Of a DNA stretch of 64,000 bases, positions 7,819 to 17,045 are shown piece by piece. The DNA is from Candidatus Chloroploca sp. Khr17 (GTDB lineage: Bacteria > Chloroflexota > Chloroflexia > Chloroflexales > Chloroflexaceae), in the NCBI RefSeq assembly GCF_004138165.1, contig NZ_RYFF01000017.1:16639-80638 (forward strand). Direction: 5' to 3'. A program made the position numbers and the translations under genes. Position 1 is the stretch's first letter; every line of letters begins with the position of its first letter. Under the pieces are notes generated by a model. It searched no databases, was not told where the DNA came from, and was given only the letters and a program-made list of their open reading frames with translations.

Positions 7819-9795
7819 ATGGTATCAGTACCTCATCAAACCAGACTCGGCAACTTTCAACTGGTGCGCATAATCGGGCGTGGTGCGTCCAGTGAAGTCT
7901 GGCTAGCGCGCCACGTCCAGATCCATGATCACGTCATGGCGGTCAAGTTGCTGATGTCGCACGAGCCCGAGTTGATTGAGCGCTTTCAGCGTGAAGCACG
8001 CATTGCCGCTCGGCTGCATCATCCTCATATTGTGCAGTTCTATGACTTCGCTCAGACGCCGCCCATCTTCTATGCCGTGATGGAGTATGTCCAGGGTTTG
8101 TCGCTTCGCGAGGTGATCGAGCGTCGTGGGGCGCTGCCGTTGACCGAGGCGGTGCATATCTTCAAGCAGATCGCCGAGGCGCTTGATTATGCCCATAGCT
8201 TGCGCATTGTGCATCGCGATGTTTCCCCTGGCAATATCCTGATCGAAGAGACAACCCGGCGTGCGGTGCTCACCGATTTTGGCATTGCTCGTGATGCCAT
8301 CCATCCCATCACGGTTTCGAATGCGATCATGGGCACGCCCTATTATCTCTCACCTGAACACCTTGATTCAGCCACGAGCGTTACCCACCTTTCTGATCTT
8401 TTTTGTCTGGGGATTATCTTCTATCAGTTGCTCTGTGGGCAAGTGCCCTGGGCGCAAAGCGGGCGTAATCCTGAGCAACCCGATTTCAGTACGTTGATCC
8501 CGCTCAGCGAACGGGGGGTCGAGGGCATTCCTCGTGGGATCGACGAGGTGCTGGGGACGCTCTTGGCCCATGATCCGACGCAGCGCTTCGGTTCGGGCAG
8601 CGCGGCAATCCATGCCTTAGAGCAACTGCTCAAGCGCCACGAGACCGAGACGCAGGTCTTGAATATTGGTATGCTTCCCGCCGAGAGTCTGGTTGAGCTT
8701 GAGGCGAGTGGGGTTGAACCGAATGTCGTCGAGCAGGTGCTCGGGAACGAGTTGAAGCGCCCCGTGATCGAACGGGCGCATCGCCGCGCCAATGAGTTGA
8801 TGAATGAGGTGGTGGTCAAGGCGCTGCTCGATCACTGGTCGGCCCAGGATCGCTTCCGTGGTCGCCCCTTGCTTGGTCGTCTCGCCCGGATGCATCGCAT
8901 TGCCAGCCACAATGTCTACTTCTATCAACTCCAGGTGCTCTATGAACGCCGGGTGGCTGGTGAGGATGAAGAAGAGCCGGACCTGGTCGGCGAAGCCTTT
9001 CCGCTCGAACGCGAAATCGAACGGTGGAAGGTGCCGCTCGATGCACCGCAGACCTTTGCCGATCACCCCGGCGAACGCCGTACCCTCCCTGGTTCGACCC
9101 GCGTCATCAATTGCCCAAACTGCAAGAGCCGGGGGTTGCTTGTGTGCAAGCGTTGCCAGGGCAAACAGCGCATCTATGTACCACGTCCGGCGACGACCCC
9201 ATCCGCGGCGCAGGGCACGGCTGCGGGGGCCTCGGCGTCAGGTACTGGCACGCCAACCACCCCCGAGCCGCAACAGATCCTGATCTCGTGTCCTGACTGT
9301 GATGGCCGTGGGAGCCTCACCTGTCCGCAGTGCGAGGGTGTCACGCGCCTGATCCAGCGCAAGACGTTTCATTGGAGCCGGAACGCACGCCGTTTTGAGG
9401 CCCAGGATGATCTGCCCCTGGTTGATGAAACCTGGCTGGCCCGTACCTGTCAGGCCGAACTGATCTATCAGCAACGTCAGGCGGGCGGCTTCCATCCTAC
9501 GTGGCAGCTGATCGAGCCGGTGGCCGGGCTGCAGCAGCAGGCCGAGGCGCACCTCGATGCCGACACCCGCATCGTGCTCAGCGAGTTGAGCATCAGCCTT
9601 ATCCCCGTGACTGACGTGCTCTTTGATCTCGGCAGCACCGACGAAGATAGCCTCTACCGCCTCTCGATCTATGGTTTCGAAAACCTCATCCCCCCCGACT
9701 GGCGTTTTTTTAACTGGGAACGGGTGATCTGCCTTCTTTTCATTGTTATTTTGGTGGTGCTCGTGGGGGTTTTTGCCTTTTTTGCGCTGATCTAG
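7819..9795 (+). CDS. Ser/Thr protein kinase with DnaJ-like zinc ribbons and C-terminal membrane anchor
   Basis: 658 aa from the ATG at 7819. I reject the upstream GTG/ATG codons because they would translate the inverted repeat. Residues ~10-275 are a Hanks kinase: Lys43, HRD at 132-134, DFG at 153-155. After a helical stretch come two Cys clusters: CPNC...CKRCQGK from Cys432 and CPDCDGRG...CPQCEG from Cys491. They resemble the CxxCxGxG repeats of DnaJ and probably bind zinc. The C-terminus ends in one membrane helix (~632-656) after DWRFFNWER, so the kinase should face the cytoplasm as a tail-anchored protein. The role is unknown; the zinc ribbons could bind a client or partner protein. Confidence 0.88.
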   Translation: MVSVPHQTRLGNFQLVRIIGRGASSEVWLARHVQIHDHVMAVKLLMSHEPELIERFQREARIAARLHHPHIVQFYDFAQTPPIFYAVMEYVQGLSLREVIERRGALPLTEAVHIFKQIAEALDYAHSLRIVHRDVSPGNILIEETTRRAVLTDFGIARDAIHPITVSNAIMGTPYYLSPEHLDSATSVTHLSDLFCLGIIFYQLLCGQVPWAQSGRNPEQPDFSTLIPLSERGVEGIPRGIDEVLGTLLAHDPTQRFGSGSAAIHALEQLLKRHETETQVLNIGMLPAESLVELEASGVEPNVVEQVLGNELKRPVIERAHRRANELMNEVVVKALLDHWSAQDRFRGRPLLGRLARMHRIASHNVYFYQLQVLYERRVAGEDEEEPDLVGEAFPLEREIERWKVPLDAPQTFADHPGERRTLPGSTRVINCPNCKSRGLLVCKRCQGKQRIYVPRPATTPSAAQGTAAGASASGTGTPTTPEPQQILISCPDCDGRGSLTCPQCEGVTRLIQRKTFHWSRNARRFEAQDDLPLVDETWLARTCQAELIYQQRQAGGFHPTWQLIEPVAGLQQQAEAHLDADTRIVLSELSISLIPVTDVLFDLGSTDEDSLYRLSIYGFENLIPPDWRFFNWERVICLLFIVILVVLVGVFAFFALI

Positions 9796-9816
9796 GCTGG
9801 TGCCCTAAAAACTCAT

Positions 9817-9869
9817 GCTTGTGCTGGGGAACACAACCAGCCTCGCTGGTTGTGTTCCCCAGCACAAGC
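9817..9869. terminator. Perfect 25-bp inverted repeat between convergent genes
   Basis: Arms 9817-9841 and 9845-9869 match exactly around CTC. It lies between the ends of the kinase (+) and the sortase (-), where a two-way terminator is expected. Confidence 0.65.
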
Positions 9870-9941
9870 GAGCTTCCTGGGGGCCGCAGGCCCCCAATTT
9901 CCCCAGCACAAGCGAGCTTCCTGGGGGCCGCAGGCCCCCAA
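9857..9941. repeat. Two 44-bp direct repeats with internal hairpins
   Basis: The sequence starting CCCCAGCACAAGCGAGCTTCC at 9857 is repeated from 9901. Each copy holds the small hairpin CCTGGGGGCCGCAGGCCCCC. It probably arose by duplication of the terminator region. Confidence 0.8.
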
Positions 9942-9956
9942 ACCCCCGCCGGAGGC

Positions 9957-10646
9957 TTACCGCACTGGTTCCGCAATGGTGATCAAGCGGTGCGTCATTT
10001 CGACGCTCCCATCCACAATCACCTTCTCGCCGATGCACGAGATCATCGTGACCATCTCGCGGCCCTGGGGCAGCATGTAGTGGACGTCTTCGGGACGTGC
10101 CCAGACCTGGCGCGTGACGGTATAGTCATAGCCGCTGCCGTCGCGCCCATAGAGCGTGAGCCGTGCCCCGAGGCTCAGTTCTTGGAGGCGGGCGAAGGGT
10201 GCCGGGATATCTGGGGTTGCGCGGAAACGCAAGACATGCCCCCAAAGCACGATATTCTCGCCCTGGCCGGGTGTCGCGCTGGTCTGGTACCAGGCAATCT
10301 CGTGGTCAAGCACGATGGGTACGCGATTTCGATCCAGACCCACCGGAAAGAGTTCGCGATCGAGCCCGATCGCTGGAATGACGAGCCGTCCCGCACGCGC
10401 CGTTGACGCTCCGGCAGAGGCCACAAGAGGGGGCGGTGTCGGTTGTGGCGTTGCCGTCGGTTCGGGGGTGGGGGACGGAGGAGGTACTTGTGTTGCCGTA
10501 TCTTCTATTGCCGTCTGAGGCACAGCGGTCATCGACGGGATTGATTGGATGGCAACGTCGGCCACGCCTGCACTGGCTGGCGGCGAACCGCATCCAGCCA
10601 CGAGCACCAGGGCGAGCATCACAAGCAAACAACGGAGCAACATCAT
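9957..10646 (-). CDS. Sortase-family lipoprotein (class D/E-like)
   Basis: 229 aa from the double ATG at 10646/10643. Longer in-frame extensions run back into the histidine kinase gene and are not used. The N-terminus is a lipoprotein signal (LVMLALVLVAGCGS), followed by a Pro/Thr linker. The sortase fold covers ~95-229: an RLVIPAIGLD start, the His in IVLWGHV, the Cys in TMISCIG and the Arg in THRLITIA near the end. Sortases cut and re-join proteins at sorting motifs outside the cell. In a bacterium without a Gram-positive wall the substrate is unclear, and I saw no sorting-signal protein in the window. The start lies 4 bp after the kinase stop, so the two share a transcript. Confidence 0.82.
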   Translation of the reverse strand: MMLLRCLLVMLALVLVAGCGSPPASAGVADVAIQSIPSMTAVPQTAIEDTATQVPPPSPTPEPTATPQPTPPPLVASAGASTARAGRLVIPAIGLDRELFPVGLDRNRVPIVLDHEIAWYQTSATPGQGENIVLWGHVLRFRATPDIPAPFARLQELSLGARLTLYGRDGSGYDYTVTRQVWARPEDVHYMLPQGREMVTMISCIGEKVIVDGSVEMTHRLITIAEPVR

Positions 10647-10650
10647 CACC

Positions 10651-13600
10651 TTACCTGGCTGCCGTGGGGAGCGTGAAAAAGAAGGTACTGCCCTGCTCTG
10701 GGCTACTCTCGACCCAGATCTGGCCCCCGTGGGCCTCGACAACGAGTTTGCAAAAGGCCAACCCGAGGCCACTTCCGGTTTTACGGCGGGTACCCGCCTG
10801 GGCAAACCGGCTAAAGATTCGCTCTTGATCGGCGAGTTTGATTCCGGTGCCTGTATCGCGAATAGCAAACTCAATCGCAGCAGTCGGGTCAATCTGCGGG
10901 GCTTGATCGTCAGGAACTACGGACTTCATCAAATTCAGTTCGGTGCCATTGATGCGCCGCGCCTGAAGGGTAATGTGCGACCGTGACGGGCTGAACTTGA
11001 GCGCATTATCAATAATATTCTGGAAGACCCGTTGGATTAACTCATCATCACCAACAAGTGTTTGGGCCTGAGGATCGAGTTCGAGTTTGAAGCTGATCTC
11101 TTTCGTTTCAGCGATCACGTGCATCTGATCGAGCACCCGCCTCACGAGATCAGCGACCGCGAGGGTCATATACTCCAGCGGCATTTTACCATCTTCGAGG
11201 CGACTAATATCAAGGAGCAGTGTCACCATCGCGAGCAATTTTTGCGCACTATCATACGAGATCGAAAGAATCTCGTGCTGGATCGCTGGTTTGCCAGGAT
11301 GAAAGCGCCCGCGCAGCACCATATCGATCGAGGTAATAATACTGGTCAGAGGGCTACGCAGATCGTGAACCATCATATTGGTCAATTCGCTGCGCAGTTC
11401 TTCCGCCTCTTTTGCTGCGGTAGTATCGCGCATCGTCACCAGGATGGCATGCGGCGACATCAGTTGGCCCGGCGAGGCTTGATACCGAACGGTTTCGCTT
11501 GTCGCAACACGCAGCACCGACCATTCGAGAAAGCGTGCCCCACGGATGCAGTTCTGCAACTGACCATAGGCTGCGGGTTCATCGCCACGCGCCACGGCTG
11601 CCATGCCCTGGGCCAGCAGGTCAAATTCATCCGGCAGCGCCTCAACATTGTGCTGCCAGAGCGCAAGCAAGGCGTCGAGTCGCATCCCGTCCAGCGCCTC
11701 TGGGGTTTCGATGCCTGGTGACCAGGCAGCCGTGCCAGCCAGGTGGAGAAACGAAGCATTGGCAACGGCGATCTGCTGCTGTTGATTGACCAGCAGCATC
11801 CCCTCACGGGTCGAGGCCATAATCGAAGCGAGCTGATCCCGACCCTGACGGATCACATCAAGCAGATGGAGATGTTCAACGGCACGCGCCGCCTGGCTGG
11901 CAAAGAGGATCAAGGTCTCAATTTCGGCGGCTTCAGGCACACTTTGACGATAGCCCATACAGATGGCCCCAGCGGGTTTGAGGGTACCAGGGAGGGGCAG
12001 GGCAAGGATGCCCTCGCGTGCTTCGGCTTCGCTATGGGCCTGCTTTTGTGGGCGCCGGGTCGCGATCGCACGCTGGGCGAGGTGCAGCACACGCTGTTGA
12101 TCCACCGGTTGTGCGCCCGTGTGAAACTTTGCTTGCAGTTCTTGGTTCGTTGCGTGGAACAAAAAAACTCTGGCCCAGCGAGCTTCGCTCAACTCTTGCA
12201 TGCCGTGGGTCGTAAAGGCATAGATCTGCTCTGGTGAGCGCAGGCTGGTATTGATCGCCTGACCCAGCCCATTGAGTGCAAGCATACGGTTCAAATTGAC
12301 CTGCTGGGCAGCATAGAGTTCGGCATTTTCAATGGCCGTCGCCACCTGGTTCGTGAGGATCTCGAGGATCTGCACCTGAACTGTATCTGGACGGAGTCCA
12401 TCCTCGGGATCATCAAAACCTAGGGCACCGAGCAAGGCCCCGTGATGATCAAAGAGCTTGCACCAGATGCGGTCGTTCGCCTGCCAGCGCTGGCGTTGGG
12501 GCGCATGATCTTCGGGTGCAGGGGCTTCTGGGGGGGCAGGTGGTGGGGTGCCTTCAACCAGATAGGTGATGCGCCCACGGGTGGCAGCCGAGCACAACAT
12601 TGTCTCGAAGGCTTCCAGCGCAATCTGTTCGGGCACAACCGCTTGCCCGCCCCCCGACCGGGCCACCTGAACGAGATAGCTCTGGCCGGTATCATTGCGC
12701 TGAGTTAGAAAGATGGTTGTGCTTGTAAAGCCCGAGCTTTTGCTCAAGAGGGTGGCGAGTTCTGGCAAGAGCAACTCGAGTTGACGGGCCGAGCGCAGCA
12801 CATTCGAGGCGCGCAGGATCGTATAGAGGCGCGCATTGGAACGGTCGAGCTCGTACAAGCGCTCGGTCAAGGCCTGATCGACCGAGGCAAACCGGCGGGC
12901 GTTTTCGAGGGCGATCACCGCTTGATCGGCCAGGGCTTCGAGCAGGCCGCGATCATAGTCGGTAAAAGGGGCATTGTCACGGCGGTTCAGCACCTCAATG
13001 ACCCCTTTGATGCCATCGACACCGCGCAGTGGAACAGCGAGGATCGAGCGAGTGGTAAATCCGTTTTCGCTGTCGAATTCGCGATAAAAGCGTCCATCTG
13101 ATCTAGTGTCATTGATGATGCTTGCCTGGCCGGTGGCTGCCACATGGCCGGCGATCCCCTGCCCTGGCGGAATACGCTGGCCGACCAATTGATGCCCCGA
13201 AGGATTGGCGACACACCGAAAGACGAGTTCACCGGTCTGCTTATCGAGCAACAAGAGCGAACTCTCTTCGGCGTGCAGCAGGATCGGGGCGCGTTCGACA
13301 ATGAGGCGAAGCACGGCATCCGGATCGAGGCTCGAATTAATCGCGCGTGCGATGCGATTCAGCGCGTCGCGCTGGCGCGCCTCTTCGGCCGCGCGTTCGT
13401 AGCGCTGGGCACTGCGGATCGGGCCTGCCATCTCGGTGACGACCCATGCAAACAGCGCCTGATCGTCGGCACTCAGGCGCACATCGGGCACGTCGCTATA
13501 GGTAATCATCGCCCCGAATAACTCTTTGTTTGAGTAGAGCGGTGCCCCCATCCAGGCAAAGATCGGCGTCGGGCTGTTGGCTGTCAGGGGTGCGATCCCC

Positions 13601-14298
13601 CGACGTTGACACTCGGTGACATAATCTTCGGCATAGAGACTCTGCTTGCTCGTGATGACCGCACTGATCAGCCCGGCATCGAGGCGCCAGTAGAGGCGTG
13701 GCACCTCGGCCACATCACCACTATTGATATAACTCATTTCGAGCCAGACACTATTGCGGTAGCGGAGCAGACATGCGACGACCCGGAAGGGCAAGACCGA
13801 GCGCAGCAAGGCGCACAGATCGTGCAGCAACGGCTCCATCGTTACGGCATCACGCAGCCGTTCGAGTGCGGGGCGCAACCGGGCTTTGCGTTGCTCGAGG
13901 GCGCTGGGCACCGGATGGGTCAGCGTAGAGTGGGTCAGGGCCATCACCGACGTTACCAGCTTGATCCCGGCGATCTGCGCGGGGGTAAGATCCCCCGGTG
14001 TGACCGTGACAGAGCCGAGCAGATGGCCCGTGGCACGCAACGCAAACACCACCCGATCATGCTCAGGCTCAGTGACAACATGGTGCTGGCTCAAGCTGCT
14101 GGTCGCGTGTGTCAGGGAGGTGGTTGCTTCTTGCTCATCATTCCACACCACGGTAGATTGATGCTCAGGGAGCAGAGCCTGAAAGAGGTCAGCGCTATAT
14201 TGGTCAAGCTCGGCCAGATCTACAGCCCGAACTAAGCGCTCCAGATAGCCCTGGCAACGTTCAACAAACGTCAACTCATCAGGCGAAAACAAGGTCAT
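10651..14298 (-). CDS. Large soluble multi-GAF/PAS hybrid sensor histidine kinase
   Basis: 1215 aa with no obvious membrane helix. Several GAF-type domains lie in the first ~790 residues; one carries ILAVPLRGVDGIKGVIEVLN. A PAS-like segment follows (~810-960). Then come the HisKA H-box VHDLRSPLTS with His978, the N-box NIIDNALKFSP, the G1 box IRDTGTGI and the G2 box GSGLGLAFCK. It probably phosphorylates a response regulator encoded elsewhere; none adjoins it. It overlaps no other gene and leads into the sortase gene. The ligands of the GAF domains cannot be read from sequence. Confidence 0.92.
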   Translation of the reverse strand: MTLFSPDELTFVERCQGYLERLVRAVDLAELDQYSADLFQALLPEHQSTVVWNDEQEATTSLTHATSSLSQHHVVTEPEHDRVVFALRATGHLLGSVTVTPGDLTPAQIAGIKLVTSVMALTHSTLTHPVPSALEQRKARLRPALERLRDAVTMEPLLHDLCALLRSVLPFRVVACLLRYRNSVWLEMSYINSGDVAEVPRLYWRLDAGLISAVITSKQSLYAEDYVTECQRRGIAPLTANSPTPIFAWMGAPLYSNKELFGAMITYSDVPDVRLSADDQALFAWVVTEMAGPIRSAQRYERAAEEARQRDALNRIARAINSSLDPDAVLRLIVERAPILLHAEESSLLLLDKQTGELVFRCVANPSGHQLVGQRIPPGQGIAGHVAATGQASIINDTRSDGRFYREFDSENGFTTRSILAVPLRGVDGIKGVIEVLNRRDNAPFTDYDRGLLEALADQAVIALENARRFASVDQALTERLYELDRSNARLYTILRASNVLRSARQLELLLPELATLLSKSSGFTSTTIFLTQRNDTGQSYLVQVARSGGGQAVVPEQIALEAFETMLCSAATRGRITYLVEGTPPPAPPEAPAPEDHAPQRQRWQANDRIWCKLFDHHGALLGALGFDDPEDGLRPDTVQVQILEILTNQVATAIENAELYAAQQVNLNRMLALNGLGQAINTSLRSPEQIYAFTTHGMQELSEARWARVFLFHATNQELQAKFHTGAQPVDQQRVLHLAQRAIATRRPQKQAHSEAEAREGILALPLPGTLKPAGAICMGYRQSVPEAAEIETLILFASQAARAVEHLHLLDVIRQGRDQLASIMASTREGMLLVNQQQQIAVANASFLHLAGTAAWSPGIETPEALDGMRLDALLALWQHNVEALPDEFDLLAQGMAAVARGDEPAAYGQLQNCIRGARFLEWSVLRVATSETVRYQASPGQLMSPHAILVTMRDTTAAKEAEELRSELTNMMVHDLRSPLTSIITSIDMVLRGRFHPGKPAIQHEILSISYDSAQKLLAMVTLLLDISRLEDGKMPLEYMTLAVADLVRRVLDQMHVIAETKEISFKLELDPQAQTLVGDDELIQRVFQNIIDNALKFSPSRSHITLQARRINGTELNLMKSVVPDDQAPQIDPTAAIEFAIRDTGTGIKLADQERIFSRFAQAGTRRKTGSGLGLAFCKLVVEAHGGQIWVESSPEQGSTFFFTLPTAAR

Positions 14299-14431
14299 GG
14301 TATCCCTTGCTGCTGCAAACCAGTATCTTGCAGAGTGTTGGCGTGGATGTTAGGTTTATTTTAACCATCTTTTGCCTTTCTGTCTATCTTTGCTAGGAGC
14401 GGAGCAAGGGCCGGGGCGATGGCATCTTCAT

Positions 14432-14532
14432 GCCGTGAACGGCTCGGCTTTTGACCAGCGAAGGCCACCTGCGTGGCCTGATCCAGCCGACGCAGGTCGG
14501 CTTTGCCATCCGTAGCCGAAGCCGTTCACGGC
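14432..14532. repeat. Imperfect large inverted repeat with two nested hairpins
   Basis: The outer arms GCCGTGAACGGCTCGGCT (14432-14449) and AGCCGAAGCCGTTCACGGC (14514-14532) pair with one bulge. Inside are the smaller hairpins AGGCCACCTGCGTGGCCT and GCCGACGCAGGTCGGC. It lies in the 391-bp gap between divergent genes. The layout fits a miniature element or a structured RNA; I cannot tell which. Confidence 0.6.
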
Positions 14533-14619
14533 GACGGTGGGGGCGGATGGGAGCGATCCGCGAGCCTGGTGGCACGTACCACCGAAGATGTCATCGCCCT
14601 AAGGATTTCACGCATCACA

Positions 14620-14648
14620 TTGACGCGGCTAGGTGTCGCTGCTATAAT
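14620..14648 (+). promoter_or_regulatory. Strong sigma-70-type promoter
   Basis: TTGACG (14620-14625), a 17-bp spacer and TATAAT (14643-14648). The expected start is near 14655, giving a 35-nt leader to the ATG at 14690. Confidence 0.85.
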
Positions 14649-14689
14649 CGCTCAGTCCCTTTTCTGAGGGTTGTTTGCGCGGAGGCATT

Positions 14690-15172
14690 ATGGGGTTCAT
14701 CAACTATTTTACAACGGCAGCTCCTGAGTTTGGTACGCTTGGCTGGCTCTTTTTTCTCGGACAATTGCTAGGCGTGGGGGCCGGTGCCTATTTGCGCTTT
14801 ATGTATATCGAACGGCATCCCGTTCGTCAGACTTTTCTTCATCAGTTGGGCCTTGGGTTGATGGTGTTGGGTGGGGTTGGAACCCTCCTAGTGGTGCTGC
14901 GGCTCCTTAATGTTCCGACGATGAATATGCGGATCTGGTCTTGGCTGCTCTTTCTGATCCAGCTTGGTGCTGCAGGCTATGTGTTTTATTATGTGCGCAA
15001 TGTGTTGCCCAACCTGATCCGTGAAGCTCGGCTTGCTGGGGTCAAGCCCGGGAAAACAGGCGCGTCCCGCACGCTCTCTGGTGGGGCGGGTGAAGCGCCT
15101 GCTGCGCCGCGCCCGGTTGCTACGACTGGTCGCCGTGATGCACGCCGTGAGCGCAAGCGCAAAACCCGGTAG
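14690..15172 (+). CDS. Small three-helix membrane protein of unknown function
   Basis: 160 aa from the ATG at 14690, which has GGAGG six bases before it. Three hydrophobic helices are visible (about 14-34, 48-70 and 80-100). A basic, Ala/Pro-rich cytoplasmic-looking tail ends in DARRERKRKTR. I do not recognise a family. It has its own consensus promoter, which suggests steady strong expression. Confidence 0.75.
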   Translation: MGFINYFTTAAPEFGTLGWLFFLGQLLGVGAGAYLRFMYIERHPVRQTFLHQLGLGLMVLGGVGTLLVVLRLLNVPTMNMRIWSWLLFLIQLGAAGYVFYYVRNVLPNLIREARLAGVKPGKTGASRTLSGGAGEAPAAPRPVATTGRRDARRERKRKTR

Positions 15173-15189
15173 GCCTCGGTTGATTGTGT

Positions 15190-15195
15190 TATAAT
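15190..15195 (+). promoter_or_regulatory. -10 box TATAAT upstream of sfsA
   Basis: Perfect TATAAT between the small membrane protein and sfsA, 62 bp before the ATG. The -35 region is not convincing. Confidence 0.45.
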
Positions 15196-15257
15196 CCACG
15201 CGGAATTGGCGTGCCGCTGTCTGGGTTGCGGCTCGTACCCTTTTACCTGGGGTTGCT

Positions 15258-16001
15258 ATGCCTGTCCGTGTTCCACTGACTACGACCGGGCCGATTACTG
15301 AGGCGACGTTTGTAAGTCGACCAAATCAGTTTATCGTTGAGGTGCGTCTCAATGGACGTACGATCCGTGCCCATATGGCTGATCGTGGACGGCTGATCGA
15401 TCTGCTTAACCCTGGTATCCGGTTGCTGCTGGCGCCTCGCGACGAAGTTGGCCGCAAGACGTCGTTTCAGGTCGTCGGTGTCTACCACGGCGATGAGGTG
15501 GTGTCGCTCGATACCCAGTTGCCCCATCGTCTGGTGGTTGCCGGGCTCGCTGCCGGGGCTTTCCCTCAGTTTGTGCGCTATCTGCGGATGCAACGCGATG
15601 TGACCATTGGTGCGCATCGCTTTGATTTTCGCCTCGGTGAGGGCCTCCATACCTGTTTACTTGAGGTGAAGTCGGTGACCAGGGTGAGCAGTGGCCTCGC
15701 TCGGTTTCCTGATGTCCCCACCGAACGTGGGCGCGTGCAGTTCGAAGCACTCGCGCAGATTGCGCGGAGTGGTCAGCGCTGCGCTGCGGTCTTTATTATT
15801 CAGCGCCACGCTGCCGAAGCGCTGGTTCCCGATGAAGAGGTCGATCCCGCCTTTGCCCGTACTCTGCGTACGGCCATCACGTCAGGCGTTGAGATCTATG
15901 CGTATCTTGCGCCTCTTACCCCGGAAGGTCTGACCCTCGGTGCGCCTGTGCCGGTTTTCACGTCCCCCCAGGCCATTCCTCAGGCGATCTGGCATGCTTG
16001 A
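15258..16001 (+). CDS. sfsA: SfsA-family nuclease / sugar fermentation stimulation protein
   Basis: 247 aa, the usual family length. Family signatures visible are the N-terminal [21 protein letters not shown] (in many members HLPNPGR-like), [10 protein letters not shown] and [16 protein letters not shown]. The EVKS segment belongs to a PD-(D/E)XK-like nuclease core. E. coli SfsA was first named as a maltose-metabolism regulator; members bind and cut nucleic acids. The next gene overlaps its 3' end by 8 bp if the ATG at 15994 is used. Confidence 0.9.
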   Translation: MPVRVPLTTTGPITEATFVSRPNQFIVEVRLNGRTIRAHMADRGRLIDLLNPGIRLLLAPRDEVGRKTSFQVVGVYHGDEVVSLDTQLPHRLVVAGLAAGAFPQFVRYLRMQRDVTIGAHRFDFRLGEGLHTCLLEVKSVTRVSSGLARFPDVPTERGRVQFEALAQIARSGQRCAAVFIIQRHAAEALVPDEEVDPAFARTLRTAITSGVEIYAYLAPLTPEGLTLGAPVPVFTSPQAIPQAIWHA

Positions 16002-16779
16002 GATGTGCAGGCATTGCCGGCTCGTTGGGCTGTGCGTGCTGTTTGGGCTGTGCGTGCTGCTCGTGGTGCGCACGCCCCTGCTGGCTCAGCCTCCCTTGCG
16101 GGCTTACCTGCCACTCGTCATCCAACCTGCCAGCCTCCCTGCTGATCTGCGTACCGGGCGCGCGACGTATTACGATGCGACTGGCGATGGCAATTGCATG
16201 TTTGGGCCGTCACCCCAGGATCTGCTGGTGGCTGCCATCAGCCACGAAGATTATGGCAATGCTGATCCTGTCACAAATCCGACTGGTGGCCCCGCTGCGA
16301 TCTATTGTGGCGCGTATGTCGAAGTGACAGGTGAATTGGGTAGTGCGATCGTGCGCATTGTTGATAAGTGCCCCGATGCCATCTGTACCAGTGGGCACCT
16401 CGATCTCAGCCGCGAAGCCTTTGCCCGCATTGCCCCGCTTGAAAAAGGCCTGGTGCCGATTACCTGGCGTGTGGTAAGCCCTGAGCTCGACCGCCCCATT
16501 GCTTACCATATCAAGCCGGGTAGCAATCAGTGGTGGACGGCGATCCAGGTGCGTCATCACCGCAATCCAATTGTGAGTCTGGCGTATCGTAATGCGCAGG
16601 GGCAGTGGCAGCCGCTGGTGCGCCACGATTACAACTATTTTGTTGGCTTCAATATGGGTCTGGGGCCGTATACGCTGCGTGTCACCGATCGTTATGGCAA
16701 TGTGCTTGAAGATAGCGGCATTCCGTTGAGCGAAGATCGTGAGACGAGCGGGCACGCCCAGTTTCCTCGCGTGCCATGA
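15994..16779 (+). CDS. Secreted bacterial expansin (EXLX1-like)
   Basis: 261 aa from the ATG at 15994; ATG 16003 is also possible. A signal peptide ([16 protein letters not shown]...LAQ) is followed by the Chloroflexota-style tract YLPLV. Domain D1 is a double-psi beta-barrel: [12 protein letters not shown], then IVDKCPD and [13 protein letters not shown], with the Asp of the HLDLS segment matching the key acid of expansins. Domain D2 (CBM63-like) carries [13 protein letters not shown] and HDYNYFV, the aromatic face used to bind cellulose. Expansins loosen cellulose networks without hydrolysis. In this organism the target could be its own sheath or mat polysaccharide; that is inference. Confidence 0.9.
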   Translation: MLEMCRHCRLVGLCVLFGLCVLLVVRTPLLAQPPLRAYLPLVIQPASLPADLRTGRATYYDATGDGNCMFGPSPQDLLVAAISHEDYGNADPVTNPTGGPAAIYCGAYVEVTGELGSAIVRIVDKCPDAICTSGHLDLSREAFARIAPLEKGLVPITWRVVSPELDRPIAYHIKPGSNQWWTAIQVRHHRNPIVSLAYRNAQGQWQPLVRHDYNYFVGFNMGLGPYTLRVTDRYGNVLEDSGIPLSEDRETSGHAQFPRVP

Positions 16780-16892
16780 GTAGTGCAAGGTCAGGTTTAC
16801 CTATCCGTCGCATGCTTGGCGTGCAGATGCGCTCTCAACACCCTTTGCGCCTTTGCGTCAAATCAGCAGACAACTTAAGTTACACGCTACTT

Positions 16893-17045
16893 AGTAGTGT
16901 GTAACTTAAGTTTCCCGATAGCGCCGCCGACCACGAATACTGATCACGAATAAACGAATATGGGCGTTGCGGTGCGGTATTCGTTTATTCGTCCCCCCAT
17001 TCGTGGTCGGCGAACGACCCCAGAAAACTTCGTTGACACACTACT
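16893..17045. mobile_element. MITE-like inverted-repeat element, copy 1 (ACCACGAA family)
   Basis: About 153 bp. The left end is AGTAGTGTGTAACTTAAGTTT; the right end read inverted is AGTAGTGTGTCAACGAAGTT. Inside, GCGCCGCCGACCACGAA pairs with TTCGTGGTCGGCG, and a second pair ATAAACGAATA / TATTCGTTTAT lies further in. A sister copy of 149 bp is at 57652-57800. There is no coding capacity. The right end directly follows the stop codon of the broken ATPase gene. Upstream, 16875-16913 also forms the hairpin ACTTAAGTTACAC/GTGTAACTTAAGT. Confidence 0.7.

Noticed and set aside
14432-14532. Known riboswitch or ncRNA family
   Set aside because: The nested hairpins match no aptamer I recognise, so it is listed only as an inverted repeat.
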